Assembly (NCBI RefSeq): GCF_017301635.1
Contig: NZ_CP071091.1
Coordinates: 5,034,001 to 5,098,000 of the forward strand
From: Myxococcus landrumus
GTDB lineage: Bacteria; Myxococcota; Myxococcia; Myxococcales; Myxococcaceae
Reading direction: 5' to 3'
Length of the DNA: 64,000 nucleotides
Shown one piece after another: positions 1 to 8,489 of this stretch. Both the position numbers and the translations under genes were made by a program. Each line of letters starts with the position of its first letter. Position 1 is the first letter of the stretch. The notes under the pieces are model-generated. The model had not been told where the DNA came from. It made no database searches and worked only from the letters and a program-made list of their open reading frames with translations.

Positions 1-2415
1 GCTGGCGCCCACGCGGGTGTTCGCGATGAGCTCGTACTCCGCACCGACCACGATTTCATCGGACGACTGCGGCTTGATGTCCGGGTCGATCGGCTCGTTC
101 TCGACCTTACCACCCGTGTAGAGGCGGTTCGGGTTGCGGCTGCCCTCAGGGAGGTTGACCACGTAGTTCGGGTTGCGGCAGTCCGTCTCCTGGCTCTCGC
201 GACGCGACGGGTCGCAGCCACCGGACTCACCCGGCTCCACGAGCGCGCGGCGCGCCTCGTAGCGGCGCTCGCCCGGGAACGCGCGGTCCAGCATGTTCAG
301 CGGAACCTGCTCGTAGTAGCGAGCGTAGTTCACGAAGAACTTCGTGCGGCCGTTGGCGAACGGGTCGACGATGGCGCCGAGGCGAGGCGACCACTGGTTG
401 CCCAGGATGAGCGCCAGCTCGCCGTCACCGCCGTACATCGCCTGCACGTCGTAGCGAACACCCAGGTTCAGGGTGACGCGGTTGGCAATCGACCAGGAGT
501 CCTGCAGGAAGCCACCGATCGTGGTGCTGGTGGTCTTCGACTGCTGGGTCAGCTGGGTGATGGCGCTGTCAGGGGACGCCTGGTAGCCGTAGCGACGGAA
601 GTCCTGAACGATGAAGTCGCTCTCGTAGGGCTGTCCGTTGTTGTACGTCGGGCCACCGCCCACTGCCGCGGCGTAGGCCGGGCCTTCGGCGAAGAACACG
701 CCGCCGCCGTACGCCTTGGTCTGGTCGTAGGACAGGAACTCCGCGTCCACGCCCGCCTTCAGCACGTGGGTGCCGATGGCGTTCAGCAGGTACGTGGCCT
801 TGGCGTTGATCTGGTAGCGATCAAGCTTCGAGTCGTTCATGTAGCCCGGACCACCCACGGAGTAGCCCGTCACGGGGCAACGCTCGTGGACGACCTGCTC
901 ACCCGTGTCCGGATCCGTCGTGATGACCGGGTCGCACGCGGCCTCCTGCCCGGCGGGCAGGCCCTCGAACACCGTCAGCCGACGGGGGTTGTCGTAGGAC
1001 ATGCGGGAGTAGCCCGCGAGGCCCTGCGTGGTGCCCAGCTTGCTGCCGTCGACCGGCAGGCTGGACGCCGTCTGGTGGAACCAGCCGAGGTTCGCGTCGA
1101 CCAGGACCTTCTTGTCCATGAACGCGCCCGCGTACTTCAGGCCCATGGCCGTGGCGTTCGCGTTGTTCTCGGTCAGGCCGAAGTCGCCCGGACGAGCCGC
1201 CTGGGGAGCAGGCAGACCACCCGACTGCGGGTTGATGGTCAGCTTGCCACGACCGCCAGCCGTCGTCGGGGTGCCGTTGATGGCGAACGAGACGTTGTGG
1301 TCCTGGTTGATGAGGTACGTCAGCTTACCCATGTACTGAATCGTACGGGAGTCAGCGAAGTACTTCCGATCCGAGCCCTGGATGGGGTTGGTGACGGAGA
1401 AGCCGGAGCTGTCCGTGACCGTCTCACCCGTGACCGGATCCAGCTGCAGCGCGTTGAGCGTGCGGGTGTGCTGGTAGCGCGTGAAGGACGGCGTGAAACC
1501 AGCGAAGAACCACAGCTTGTCCTTGATGATCGGACCGCCGAGGGTCGCGCCGAAGTCGCCCAGGTTCTGCAGCTCGTTCAGGCCGCTGATGACCGTGCCT
1601 TCGGTCCGGATGACCTTGCGGTCGCCTTCCAGAGCGCCGGGGGTCCAGTTCGCGAAGACGCTCCCGTGGAACTCGTTGGAGCCCGACCGCGTCACCGCGT
1701 TGATGACACCGCCCGTGGAGCGACCGAACTCCGGCATGTAACCGCCGGTGATGATGTTCACGTCCTGCACGAACTCGATGCTCATCGGGCTGGCGTTCAC
1801 GCCGTAGGCCGGGTCGTTCGTGGACAGACCGTCCACCACGTAGCCGTTCTCAGGCGAGGTCGCACCGTTGATGGAGACACCGAACTGGTCGTTCTGGGCG
1901 CCAGGCGCCAGCTCGGCCAGGGACTCGAACGAGCGAGCCGCGCCGCTCTTGCCGCCCGGGCGGGCGACCGCGATGCGCTTGATGAACTCCTGATCCACGT
2001 TGACGCCCGTGGTCGTGGAGCCCACGTCGATGGTCGGCGGGGCGCCGACGATCTCGACCACTTCACCGAGGGACTCGGGGAGCAGTTCGACGTTGACGCG
2101 GATGGTGCGGTTCAGACGCAGCTGGACGTCAGAACGCGCGTAGGGCTTGTACTGCTCCTTCTCGAACCGCAGGGTGTACGTACCCGGCGGAAGCTGGGGA
2201 ATACGGTAGTTGCCCTGAGCGTCAGTAACCACCATCTGCTCACCCTGAAGGTTGGGCGAGGTTGCGGTCACTACCACATCAGCGACAGGCTGCCGGCTCT
2301 GTGAGTCGATGACCGTACCGATCATCGTGCTCGACTGCGCGAAAGCCGCCGATCCATAAAGCAGACCTGCGGCCAGGACAACTCCGGTTTCCCGGAGCAC
2401 TCGGTTCAAGTGCAT
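1..2415 (-). CDS. oar: Oar-type TonB-dependent outer-membrane receptor (3' end beyond window)
   Basis: About 805 codons are visible; the C-terminal end of the barrel lies outside the window. The start ATG at 2415 follows a GGAGGGG ribosome site. Residues 1-26 are a signal peptide ending AAFA|QSS. Next comes a carboxypeptidase-regulatory-like beta-sandwich (about 30-105, GTVIDSQSRQPVADV, PGTYTLRFEKE), then a plug domain (VNVDQEFIK, GGYMPEFGRSTGGVIN) and a long beta-barrel. This is the plan of Oar of Myxococcus xanthus, and the N-terminus agrees with my memory of it. Oar with a TonB/Exb system is reported to be needed for secretion of the protease PopC, an unusual outward role for this receptor class. 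The divergent tonB-exb operon fits. The Oar name is by recall, not by a search. Confidence 0.88.
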   Translation of the reverse strand, partial: MHLNRVLRETGVVLAAGLLYGSAAFAQSSTMIGTVIDSQSRQPVADVVVTATSPNLQGEQMVVTDAQGNYRIPQLPPGTYTLRFEKEQYKPYARSDVQLRLNRTIRVNVELLPESLGEVVEIVGAPPTIDVGSTTTGVNVDQEFIKRIAVARPGGKSGAARSFESLAELAPGAQNDQFGVSINGATSPENGYVVDGLSTNDPAYGVNASPMSIEFVQDVNIITGGYMPEFGRSTGGVINAVTRSGSNEFHGSVFANWTPGALEGDRKVIRTEGTVISGLNELQNLGDFGATLGGPIIKDKLWFFAGFTPSFTRYQHTRTLNALQLDPVTGETVTDSSGFSVTNPIQGSDRKYFADSRTIQYMGKLTYLINQDHNVSFAINGTPTTAGGRGKLTINPQSGGLPAPQAARPGDFGLTENNANATAMGLKYAGAFMDKKVLVDANLGWFHQTASSLPVDGSKLGTTQGLAGYSRMSYDNPRRLTVFEGLPAGQEAACDPVITTDPDTGEQVVHERCPVTGYSVGGPGYMNDSKLDRYQINAKATYLLNAIGTHVLKAGVDAEFLSYDQTKAYGGGVFFAEGPAYAAAVGGGPTYNNGQPYESDFIVQDFRRYGYQASPDSAITQLTQQSKTTSTTIGGFLQDSWSIANRVTLNLGVRYDVQAMYGGDGELALILGNQWSPRLGAIVDPFANGRTKFFVNYARYYEQVPLNMLDRAFPGERRYEARRALVEPGESGGCDPSRRESQETDCRNPNYVVNLPEGSRNPNRLYTGGKVENEPIDPDIKPQSSDEIVVGAEYELIANTRVGAS

Positions 2416-2458
2416 ACCAGACCCCTCCAAGGTGGGCTGCAACCGAAAATGACTGGGG

Positions 2459-2486
2459 AAAATATCCGAGGTCAAGCAGTTGTCAA
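2459..2486 (-). promoter_or_regulatory. Sigma70-like promoter for oar
   Basis: On the minus strand a perfect -35 TTGACA (2481-2486) is separated by 16 bp from a -10 TATTTT (2459-2464). Transcription would begin near 2452 and leave a leader of about 37 nt before the oar start. It is one of the few AT-rich spots nearby. No operator was recognised. Confidence 0.6.
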
Positions 2487-2556
2487 TAGACCGTTGCTTT
2501 TTGGTTACCAGTGGGGCAACTGCGCGATCAGGTCAGTTCTCCTTGACCGCGCTCGC

Positions 2557-2584
2557 TTGAACCCGGAACCCGTTTCTGTATGGT
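2557..2584 (+). promoter_or_regulatory. Sigma70-like promoter for the tonB-exb operon
   Basis: TTGAAC (2557-2562), a 16-bp spacer and TATGGT (2579-2584) lie about 60 nt before the tonB start. Together with the oar promoter this places two divergent promoters in a 231-bp gap. The match is moderate. Confidence 0.4.
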
Positions 2585-2646
2585 AGCGCGCCCTTTCATC
2601 GGGGCGGGGCGTGGTGGGTGTCCACTGGTGAAGAGGAGTACAGTAC

Positions 2647-3402
2647 ATGTTTGATTCAGTCCTTGACCGCGGTCAGACGCCGAAAGCGCGTTTCGGAGTG
2701 GGAACCACCATCTCGGTGATCCTACACGTCGCACTGTTCGTCGTGGCCTACGTCCTGTCCACGAGGCCACCGGTCGAGGAGGAGAAGGAGATCGAGGTGA
2801 CGCTGAAGGCCACCATGGCCCCACCGCCGCCTCCGCCTCCGCCGCCCCCTCCCCCCGCGGCGACCTCCAAGCCCAAGACGACGCCGAAGAAGCCCAAGAA
2901 GCCGGACGCCATCGTCCAGCCCAAGGAGATCCCGAAAGAGGTCCCCAAGGAGGTCGAGCCGACCGAGCAGCCTGAAGAGGCCGCCGAGGAGCCGACCGAA
3001 GAGGCCGTCGAGGGCGGTGTTGAAGGTGGCGTCGCCGGCGGTGTCGTGGGCGGCGTCGTCGGTGGCGTGATTGGCGGCGTGGTCGGCGGCCAGTTGGGCG
3101 GCACCGGAACCGAAGTGCTGCCGTTCGGCGCGGGCATGACCCGCCCCGAGAAGGTCTCGGGCCCTTCGCCCGAGTACACGCGTGAAGCGCTCGAGTCGCG
3201 CGTGCAGGGAACGATGATCGTCAAGTGCGTCATCACCGTGGAAGGTCGAGTGGAGCGCTGCCGAGTCATCAAGCCCCTTCCCCACATGGAGCAGGCCGTC
3301 ATGGACGCACTGACTTCGTCACGCTACAAGCCCGTGACGTTCCAGGGACGTCCAGTCCAGGTGGATTACACCTTCACCCTGAACCTGAAGCTGCCGCGCT
3401 GA
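2647..3402 (+). CDS. tonB: TonB-family energy transducer
   Basis: 251 residues. An N-terminal membrane helix (about 20-38) is followed by a pure proline run near residues 59-70, a Lys/Pro- and Glu/Pro-rich stretch that would span the periplasm, a Gly-Val repeat (GGVx about eight times, residues 122-150) and a C-terminal TonB domain (about 165-251, ending in TFTLNLKLPR) that would contact TonB boxes of receptors such as Oar. GAGGAG lies 8 nt before the ATG. It is the first gene of tonB-exbB-exbD-exbD. The Gly-Val segment is unlike enterobacterial TonB and may act as a flexible spacer. AgmX/PglI-type C-terminal domains are related, so the exact subfamily is open. Confidence 0.88.
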   Translation: MFDSVLDRGQTPKARFGVGTTISVILHVALFVVAYVLSTRPPVEEEKEIEVTLKATMAPPPPPPPPPPPPAATSKPKTTPKKPKKPDAIVQPKEIPKEVPKEVEPTEQPEEAAEEPTEEAVEGGVEGGVAGGVVGGVVGGVIGGVVGGQLGGTGTEVLPFGAGMTRPEKVSGPSPEYTREALESRVQGTMIVKCVITVEGRVERCRVIKPLPHMEQAVMDALTSSRYKPVTFQGRPVQVDYTFTLNLKLPR

Positions 3403-3470
3403 TCCGGGCGCGTTGTAGAGAAGCACCGCCGACCACATCGCGCTCGTGAGGAGGAGCGCTAAATCAAGCC

Positions 3471-4154
3471 ATGCAATTCACTCTCATCGATATCTGGCAC
3501 CACACGGGCACGTTCGCCCGTATGATCATCTTCACCCTGGCCATCATGTCGGTGGCGTCCCTGGTCGTGATGGCGGAGCGGATGATCGTCTTCCGGAAGA
3601 CCCGGTCCGACAGCCGCAACTTCGCGGCCAAGATGGGCGCCATCCTGGCGAAGGGCGACCTGACCACCGCGGCCAACACGAACCTGGGCAAGGACGTCGG
3701 TCACCTGGGCCGCGTGATCAACTCCGGCCTCACCGCGTACCGCATCAGCCCCAACAACAAGGACATCGCGGTGGAGTCCGTGGCTCGCGCCCTGGAGCGT
3801 CAGGCGCAGCGCGAGGTGCAGAGCATGAAGCGCGGCCTGGGCCTGCTGGCCACGGTCGGTTCGACGGCGCCGTTCGTCGGTCTGCTCGGCACGACGATGG
3901 GTATCGTCAACGCGTTCCAGCTCATGGCGGCGGCCGGCTCCGGCGGTCTGGGCACCATCTCCGCGGGTATCGCCGAGGCGCTCATCACCACCGCCTTCGG
4001 TCTGCTCGTGGCCATCCCCGCCGTGATGGCGTACAACTTCCTGCAGGGCTGGGTGGATGCTCGCTCGGTGGACATCAGCGAGTCCTCCAACGAGTTCCTC
4101 GACGTGGTGGCCCGCCACATGGGCGGCGGCGCGAGCTCCTCGCACGCGGCCTGA
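3471..4154 (+). CDS. exbB: ExbB/TolQ/MotA-family proton channel subunit
   Basis: 227 residues, the usual ExbB length. Three membrane helices are visible: one near residues 15-38 and two after a cytoplasmic helical loop, in the conserved block around VGSTAPFVGLLGTTMGIV and the following GIAEALITTAFGLLVAIPAV. That block is the diagnostic MotA_ExbB segment. With ExbD it forms the proton-driven inner-membrane motor that energises TonB. It lies 68 nt after tonB and 128 nt before the first exbD, in the same direction, and is probably co-transcribed. Confidence 0.92.
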   Translation: MQFTLIDIWHHTGTFARMIIFTLAIMSVASLVVMAERMIVFRKTRSDSRNFAAKMGAILAKGDLTTAANTNLGKDVGHLGRVINSGLTAYRISPNNKDIAVESVARALERQAQREVQSMKRGLGLLATVGSTAPFVGLLGTTMGIVNAFQLMAAAGSGGLGTISAGIAEALITTAFGLLVAIPAVMAYNFLQGWVDARSVDISESSNEFLDVVARHMGGGASSSHAA

Positions 4155-4282
4155 GCAGTCACCGGCGAGCCCGGGGACGACCCGAGGCCCGCCACCCGGC
4201 TTGAACGCGACCCCTGAAGTCCAGGGGTCAGCGGAGCCACTCCGGGCGGCGGGCTTCCACCACCAGGAAGCAGGATAAACGC

Positions 4283-4696
4283 ATGGGAATGTCAGCTGGC
4301 CCCAAGGGGGGCATCAAGAGCGAGATCAACGTCACGCCGCTGGTGGACGTGGTGCTGGTGCTCCTCATCATCTTCATGGTCGTCACCCCCATGCTCCAGC
4401 GCGGCAAGTCCGTGGAGCTGCCGAAGGCCACCGAAATCGAGAAGGAGAAGGGGAAGGACTCGGATCCTCTCTACGTCTCCATCACCCCGGACAAGAAGGT
4501 GTTCGTGGAGAACGACCAGGTGGACGAGCAGGCCCTGCAGGACCGCATCGCGCAGGAGCTGGTGAAGGATCCGGGCAAGAAGATCCTGCTCAAGGGTGAC
4601 AACACCGTGAACGTGGGCGACGTGCGCAAGGTGCTGGACGTGGCCCGCAAGGCCAAGGCCAAGCAGATCGCGCTCGGCGTCGAGGAGAAGAAGTAA
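4283..4696 (+). CDS. exbD: ExbD/TolR-family protein, first copy
   Basis: 137 residues: a short cytoplasmic N-terminus, one membrane helix (about 22-42) containing the conserved Asp of NVTPLVDVVLVLLIIF, and a periplasmic domain. This Asp is the proton-path residue of the family. The stop codon overlaps the next start as TAATG, so the two exbD genes are translationally coupled. Over the membrane helix its DNA is identical for 65 nt to the second copy, while the periplasmic domains differ clearly. Confidence 0.92.
   Translation: MGMSAGPKGGIKSEINVTPLVDVVLVLLIIFMVVTPMLQRGKSVELPKATEIEKEKGKDSDPLYVSITPDKKVFVENDQVDEQALQDRIAQELVKDPGKKILLKGDNTVNVGDVRKVLDVARKAKAKQIALGVEEKK
4322..4386 (+). repeat. 65-nt perfect direct repeat, copy 1 (exbD helix)
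   Basis: This stretch encodes the membrane helix and functional Asp of the first exbD. It is identical base for base to 4750-4814, synonymous positions included, while flanking sequence has diverged. The two copies lie 428 nt apart in direct orientation. Confidence 0.95.
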
Positions 4697-5196
4697 TGGC
4701 CGGCCACAAGCAGCGACAGTGGGTGAAGCCGCAGACGCCGCCCAACTCGGAGATCAACGTCACGCCGCTGGTGGACGTGGTGCTGGTGCTCCTCATCATC
4801 TTCATGGTCGTCACGCCCCTCCTGGAGAAGGACATCCTGGTGCGCGTGCCGGACACCGAGGTGGAGGAGAATCAGCCTCCGCCGGATCCGAATGATCAGC
4901 AGCTCGTGGTCCTGCTGGACAAGGACGGCGGCTACTCCATCAACACGGAGAAGATCTCCGCGGCCGACTACGTCACCCGGTTGACCCGGATGCTGGCGGC
5001 GAAGAAGCCGGACGAGAAGGTCGTCTTCTTCATGGCGGACGACGCGACCAACTACGGTCGGCTCATCGCGGCCCTGGACGGCGCGAAGGCGGCGGGTGCC
5101 AAGGTCCTCGGCATGGCCACCGAGCTGCCGTCGAACGCCATCATCCAGGGAACGCAGGTCGACACCGGCACGCCGGCGCCTACCCCGGCTCCCTGA
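4696..5196 (+). CDS. exbD: ExbD/TolR-family protein, second copy
   Basis: 166 residues, starting at the ATG that overlaps the preceding stop. It has the same single membrane helix with NVTPLVDVVLVLLIIF as the upstream copy, then a longer periplasmic domain (about 45-150) and a Pro/Thr-rich tail ending TPAPTPAP. ExbB with two ExbD paralogs is common in deltaproteobacteria, where the two may form mixed dimers or serve different receptors. It is the last gene of the operon; the next gene starts 80 nt later. Confidence 0.92.
   Translation: MAGHKQRQWVKPQTPPNSEINVTPLVDVVLVLLIIFMVVTPLLEKDILVRVPDTEVEENQPPPDPNDQQLVVLLDKDGGYSINTEKISAADYVTRLTRMLAAKKPDEKVVFFMADDATNYGRLIAALDGAKAAGAKVLGMATELPSNAIIQGTQVDTGTPAPTPAP
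4750..4814 (+). repeat. 65-nt perfect direct repeat, copy 2 (exbD helix)
   Basis: Second copy of the repeat described at 4322-4386, in the other exbD gene. Identity ends abruptly at both sides: c versus g before it, and c versus g after it. Confidence 0.95.
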
Positions 5197-5246
5197 GCCT
5201 CTCCTCCCGGGGTCCTACGCTCCGGGTTGGAGTCGCGGTTCACAAT

Positions 5247-5294
5247 GAGAAGCTCGTCGGCTAGAGTTCACACCTCATGGCTGACGAGCTTCTC
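5247..5294 (+). promoter_or_regulatory. Inverted repeat spanning the DUF2378 start codon
   Basis: Two perfect 12-nt arms, GAGAAGCTCGTC (5247-5258) and GACGAGCTTCTC (5283-5294), flank a 24-nt loop that holds the ATG at 5277. In mRNA this would place the initiation region in the loop of a stable hairpin. No clear Shine-Dalgarno sequence precedes the ATG, so the structure may govern start access. Confidence 0.5.
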
Positions 5295-5900
5295 GTCTTT
5301 GAGCAGACCATCGAAGCCCTCTTCCTCCGCGCGCTGCAGGGGCGGCTAACGCCTGCCTGCAAGGAGCGCCTGAGGCAGGCGGGGCTCGATGTGGACCAGA
5401 AACTCCGTCCCGCCTACTCCTTTGAGTCCTGGATGGCCTTCCTGCGGATCGCCGCGGAGGAGCTGTTCCCTCGGGACTCCGTCGCCCAGGGCACGTGGAA
5501 GCTGGGCGAGGCCTACATCGAGGGCTTCCGGGAGACGATGCTGGGCCGCGCGGTGCTGTCGCTGCTGCGCGTGCTGGGCCCCCGCAGGACGCTGATGAGG
5601 GCCACGCAGAACTTCCGGGCGGGCAACAACTACACGGAGTCCAAGCTCTCGGAACTCTCCCCCACCCAGTTCGAGCTGTGGATGAACGAAGTGGGGGCCT
5701 ACCCTGATTTCACCGCCGGCATCATCCATGCGGGGCTCCGGGTGGCCGGAGCCCAGGAAGTGCGCGTGGAGCCGTCCAACTACGACGGCCACGCCTGCAC
5801 CTACCGCATCAGCTGGAAGGAGGCCTCGGTCTCCTCGGGCGTGGCGGGAAGCGGAGACTCCAAGGCCGCCATCAGGTCCGGGTCCATCAGCTCCCTGTAG
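5277..5900 (+). CDS. DUF2378 (TIGR02265) family protein
   Basis: 207 residues. It matches the paralogous Myxococcus family TIGR02265/DUF2378: an N-terminal helical half with ERLRQAGLD, the central GRAVLSLLRVLGPRRTLMRA and NFRAGNNYTE segments, and a C-terminal half ending in ACTYRISW near residue 175. Function of the family is unknown. No membrane segment or signal is seen, so it is probably cytoplasmic. The roughly 30 residues after ISW (Ser/Gly-rich) are not family-like and are antisense to the end of the next gene, a convergent overlap of 100 nt. The start codon sits inside an inverted repeat. Confidence 0.85.
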   Translation: MADELLVFEQTIEALFLRALQGRLTPACKERLRQAGLDVDQKLRPAYSFESWMAFLRIAAEELFPRDSVAQGTWKLGEAYIEGFRETMLGRAVLSLLRVLGPRRTLMRATQNFRAGNNYTESKLSELSPTQFELWMNEVGAYPDFTAGIIHAGLRVAGAQEVRVEPSNYDGHACTYRISWKEASVSSGVAGSGDSKAAIRSGSISSL

Positions 5901-6442
5901 ATGAACTCGGCGATGAGCCCGGTCAGCATCCAGATGGGCAGGATGTAGAGCGACGTCATCTGCCCGAAGATGGCGCCCGCGTCCGCGTAGTACCAGATGC
6001 GGTAGCCGGTCAGCCGCTCGAGCACGAGGCCGCTGAAGGCCTCGAAGAGCAGGATGCCAATTCCATACACGGCCGCCCGGAGGCTGGCGTGTTGATAGAG
6101 CATCCGCCTGAAAACAGGCTCCACGAAGAAGAAGCATGCGACGCCGTAGATGAGGAACATCCACAGCGAGCACTGGCCGTAGGCGGTGACGACCGGCGTA
6201 TGCCAGATGTCGTTGAGCCCCAGCCGGTCATCCACCTGCCATTGAAACTGAAACAGCGCCCCCAGATAGGGGACATCCCGGGCGATACGCACCAGGTTGT
6301 AGAAGAAGATTTCCGAGCTGAGGCCCACCATGCCGTAGAGGCAGAAGCGGAACACCCCAAAGGCCACCTTCATCCGCTGGCTTCGCTTCATGTCGGCCCT
6401 GCGAATGCGGACCGGACGTCGACGGCTCCCCTGCAACCCCAT
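5801..6442 (-). CDS. Integral membrane protein, CmpB-like
   Basis: 213 residues. The ATG at 6442 is preceded by GGGGGAG at good spacing, better than the internal Met at 6391. At least four hydrophobic helices are visible (FRFCLYGMVGL, CSLWMFLIYGVACFFF, AVYGIGILLFEAFSGL, SLYILPIWMLTGLIAEF). The pattern of SLWMF..YG, a glutamate-containing helix, WYY and P-W-GL-AE recalls the putative ABC-transporter type IV (CmpB) membrane family, whose function is not established. It converges on the DUF2378 gene and overlaps its last 100 nt. No partner ATPase is nearby. Confidence 0.75.
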   Translation of the reverse strand: MGLQGSRRRPVRIRRADMKRSQRMKVAFGVFRFCLYGMVGLSSEIFFYNLVRIARDVPYLGALFQFQWQVDDRLGLNDIWHTPVVTAYGQCSLWMFLIYGVACFFFVEPVFRRMLYQHASLRAAVYGIGILLFEAFSGLVLERLTGYRIWYYADAGAIFGQMTSLYILPIWMLTGLIAEFIYRELMDPDLMAALESPLPATPEETEASFQLMR

Positions 6443-6665
6443 TGATTCATCTCCCCCGATTCATCCCCAGATACCCGCCAAGGTACCCAACAGCCACCCG
6501 CCCTGGCTAGGGGCCCCTTCACTAATCCAGTGAGCCTGGAAGCCTCGAGCCCCTGCCCTTGGATGGGCATCCGCTCCAGGGGATTGGGTGAAACAGGCTC
6601 GTGCAGGGGAAGGCGCCGGTACGCGGGTTGCTGCATGCGGCACGGGACGGCGGAGGGAGGGCGAG

Positions 6666-8489
6666 ATGCTGGCGCGAGTGCGGTCGGGGGCGTTGATGGG
6701 AATCGACGCGGTGGTGGTGGAGTGCGAGGTCGACATGGCGCTCGGGCTCCCCTACTTCAATGTGGTGGGGTTGCCGGAAGGCGCGGTGCGGGAGTCGAAG
6801 GTGCGGGTCGTCTCCGCGCTCAAGAACACGGGCTTCGAGCTTCCACAGAAGCGCGTCACCGTGAATCTGGCTCCCGCGGACCTGCGCAAGGATGGAGTGG
6901 CGTTCGAGCTGCCCATCGCCCTGGGCGTGCTCGCGGCCGCCAGGCTGCTCGAGGACAGTGCCCTGGGCCGCTATCTCTTCGGAGGTGAGCTGTCCTTGGA
7001 TGGCTCACTCAAGCCCATCAAGGGCGTCCTGCCGCTGGCGGTGGCGGCACGGGACAAGGGCTTCGAGGGGGTCATGGTGCCCGCGGCCAATGCCGCCGAG
7101 GCGGCGCTCGTCGAGGGATTGACGGTGCTCCCCGTCGCGAGCCTGCGCGACGCGGTGGACCACCTCAAGGGCGAGCGGCTCATCCCGCCATTCCAGCGAG
7201 GCAGTCCCTCCGGGGTGACGTCTCGTCAGGGCGCCGCGCCCGACATGGCGGACGTCCGAGGCCAGCCAGAGCTCAAGCTCGCCTTGGAGCTGGCGGCCGC
7301 AGGAGGCCACAACCTGTTGATGTGCGGCCCTCCTGGGTCCGGCAAGACGATGCTGGCGCGCCGGCTCCCCAGCATCCTCCCAGCGATGACCTTCTCCGAA
7401 TCGCTCGAGGTGACGAAGGTCTACTCCGTGCTGGGCCTGCTGAACGACGGACATGCATTGGTGCGAGAACGCCCCTTTCGAGCGCCCCACCACACGCTCT
7501 CCGACGCGGGGCTCGTTGGAGGAGGTCCCACGGCACGCCCTGGTGAGCTGTCCCTGGCACACCATGGAGTGTTGTTCCTCGATGAGCTGCCGGAGTTCCG
7601 TCGCAACGTACTCGAGGTCCTGCGGCAGCCCCTGGAGGAAGGCGTCATCCACCTCGCACGGGCCAACCAGAATCTCAGCTATCCGTGCCGGGTGATGCTG
7701 GTGGCGGCGATGAACCCCTGCCCCTGTGGCTACTTCAACGTGCCGGGACACACCTGCACCTGTCCGGAGCACCGCGTGTTCGACTACCACGCGCGCGTCA
7801 GCGGGCCCTTGTTGGACCGTGTCGACATCACCCTGCAGACACGTCCCGTGGAGTACCACCACCTGGCACGTGCACAACCGCAGGAGTCCACCAGTCGCCA
7901 CCATCGGGAACGCGTGGAAGCCGCGAGGCAACGCCAGCGGGAGCGCTACGCCGGCGAGCCACAGGTGCATTGCAACGCACAGCTTCCGTCACACCTGCTG
8001 CGACGCCACTGCGTGTTGAGCCCCCGCGCGGAGCGGATGCTGGAGCTGGCGGTGCGGCACCATGGGCTGTCGGCACGCGCGCATGACCGGCTCCTCAAGC
8101 TGGCACTGACTCGAGCGGACCTGGAAGGACATGGCCGCATCGAGGAGACAGACATGCAGTTGGCCATCGACTGCCGGGCATTGGACCGGCGTGGATGGCT
8201 TCATTCCAACACCCACGGCGGCGCCCCACCCTCGCGAACAGGAGCCGGCTCGCGAGGCTTCGCATCCTTCCCTCCACGGCACGCCTTTCGAGCACCCGCG
8301 GAAACACTTCAGCGCGACGAGGGCGCCAGCTCCCGCGACGACGACGCGGCCAGCTGCGCCGAAGGCGTGGGTGTATCGCTCGGAAGCACCGCCGCGCCCT
8401 CCGAAGAGGTGAAACGAGGGAGTTCATCCAACCTGGGCGCGGGCCCGGTGATGATGCGCGCCGACTTGCCGAACGTCAGGTACGAGTAG
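6666..8489 (+). CDS. comM: ComM/YifB-type Mg-chelatase-like AAA+ ATPase
   Basis: 607 residues from the ATG at 6666, which follows a strong GGAGGGAGGGCGAG. Domains in order: N-terminal Lon-protease-like fold (residues 1-180, VRSGALMGIDAVVVECEVD), AAA+ core with Walker A GPPGSGKTMLA near 220 and Walker B LDELPEF near 304, a cysteine cluster CPCGYFNVPGHTCTC, and the C-terminal helical domain ending around AIDCRALDRRGW. ComM homologs are helicases that promote branch migration during natural transformation. Family members end soon after that motif (about 505-510 residues). Here roughly 100 extra Ser/Ala/Arg-rich residues follow, and their last 181 nt run antisense through the ndh gene. Confidence 0.9.
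   Translation: MLARVRSGALMGIDAVVVECEVDMALGLPYFNVVGLPEGAVRESKVRVVSALKNTGFELPQKRVTVNLAPADLRKDGVAFELPIALGVLAAARLLEDSALGRYLFGGELSLDGSLKPIKGVLPLAVAARDKGFEGVMVPAANAAEAALVEGLTVLPVASLRDAVDHLKGERLIPPFQRGSPSGVTSRQGAAPDMADVRGQPELKLALELAAAGGHNLLMCGPPGSGKTMLARRLPSILPAMTFSESLEVTKVYSVLGLLNDGHALVRERPFRAPHHTLSDAGLVGGGPTARPGELSLAHHGVLFLDELPEFRRNVLEVLRQPLEEGVIHLARANQNLSYPCRVMLVAAMNPCPCGYFNVPGHTCTCPEHRVFDYHARVSGPLLDRVDITLQTRPVEYHHLARAQPQESTSRHHRERVEAARQRQRERYAGEPQVHCNAQLPSHLLRRHCVLSPRAERMLELAVRHHGLSARAHDRLLKLALTRADLEGHGRIEETDMQLAIDCRALDRRGWLHSNTHGGAPPSRTGAGSRGFASFPPRHAFRAPAETLQRDEGASSRDDDAASCAEGVGVSLGSTAAPSEEVKRGSSSNLGAGPVMMRADLPNVRYE

Noticed and set aside
766-2304. Long plus-strand open frame (512 codons) opposite oar
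   Set aside because: Val/Arg/Asp-rich antisense shadow of a well-supported gene; no domain or ribosome site.
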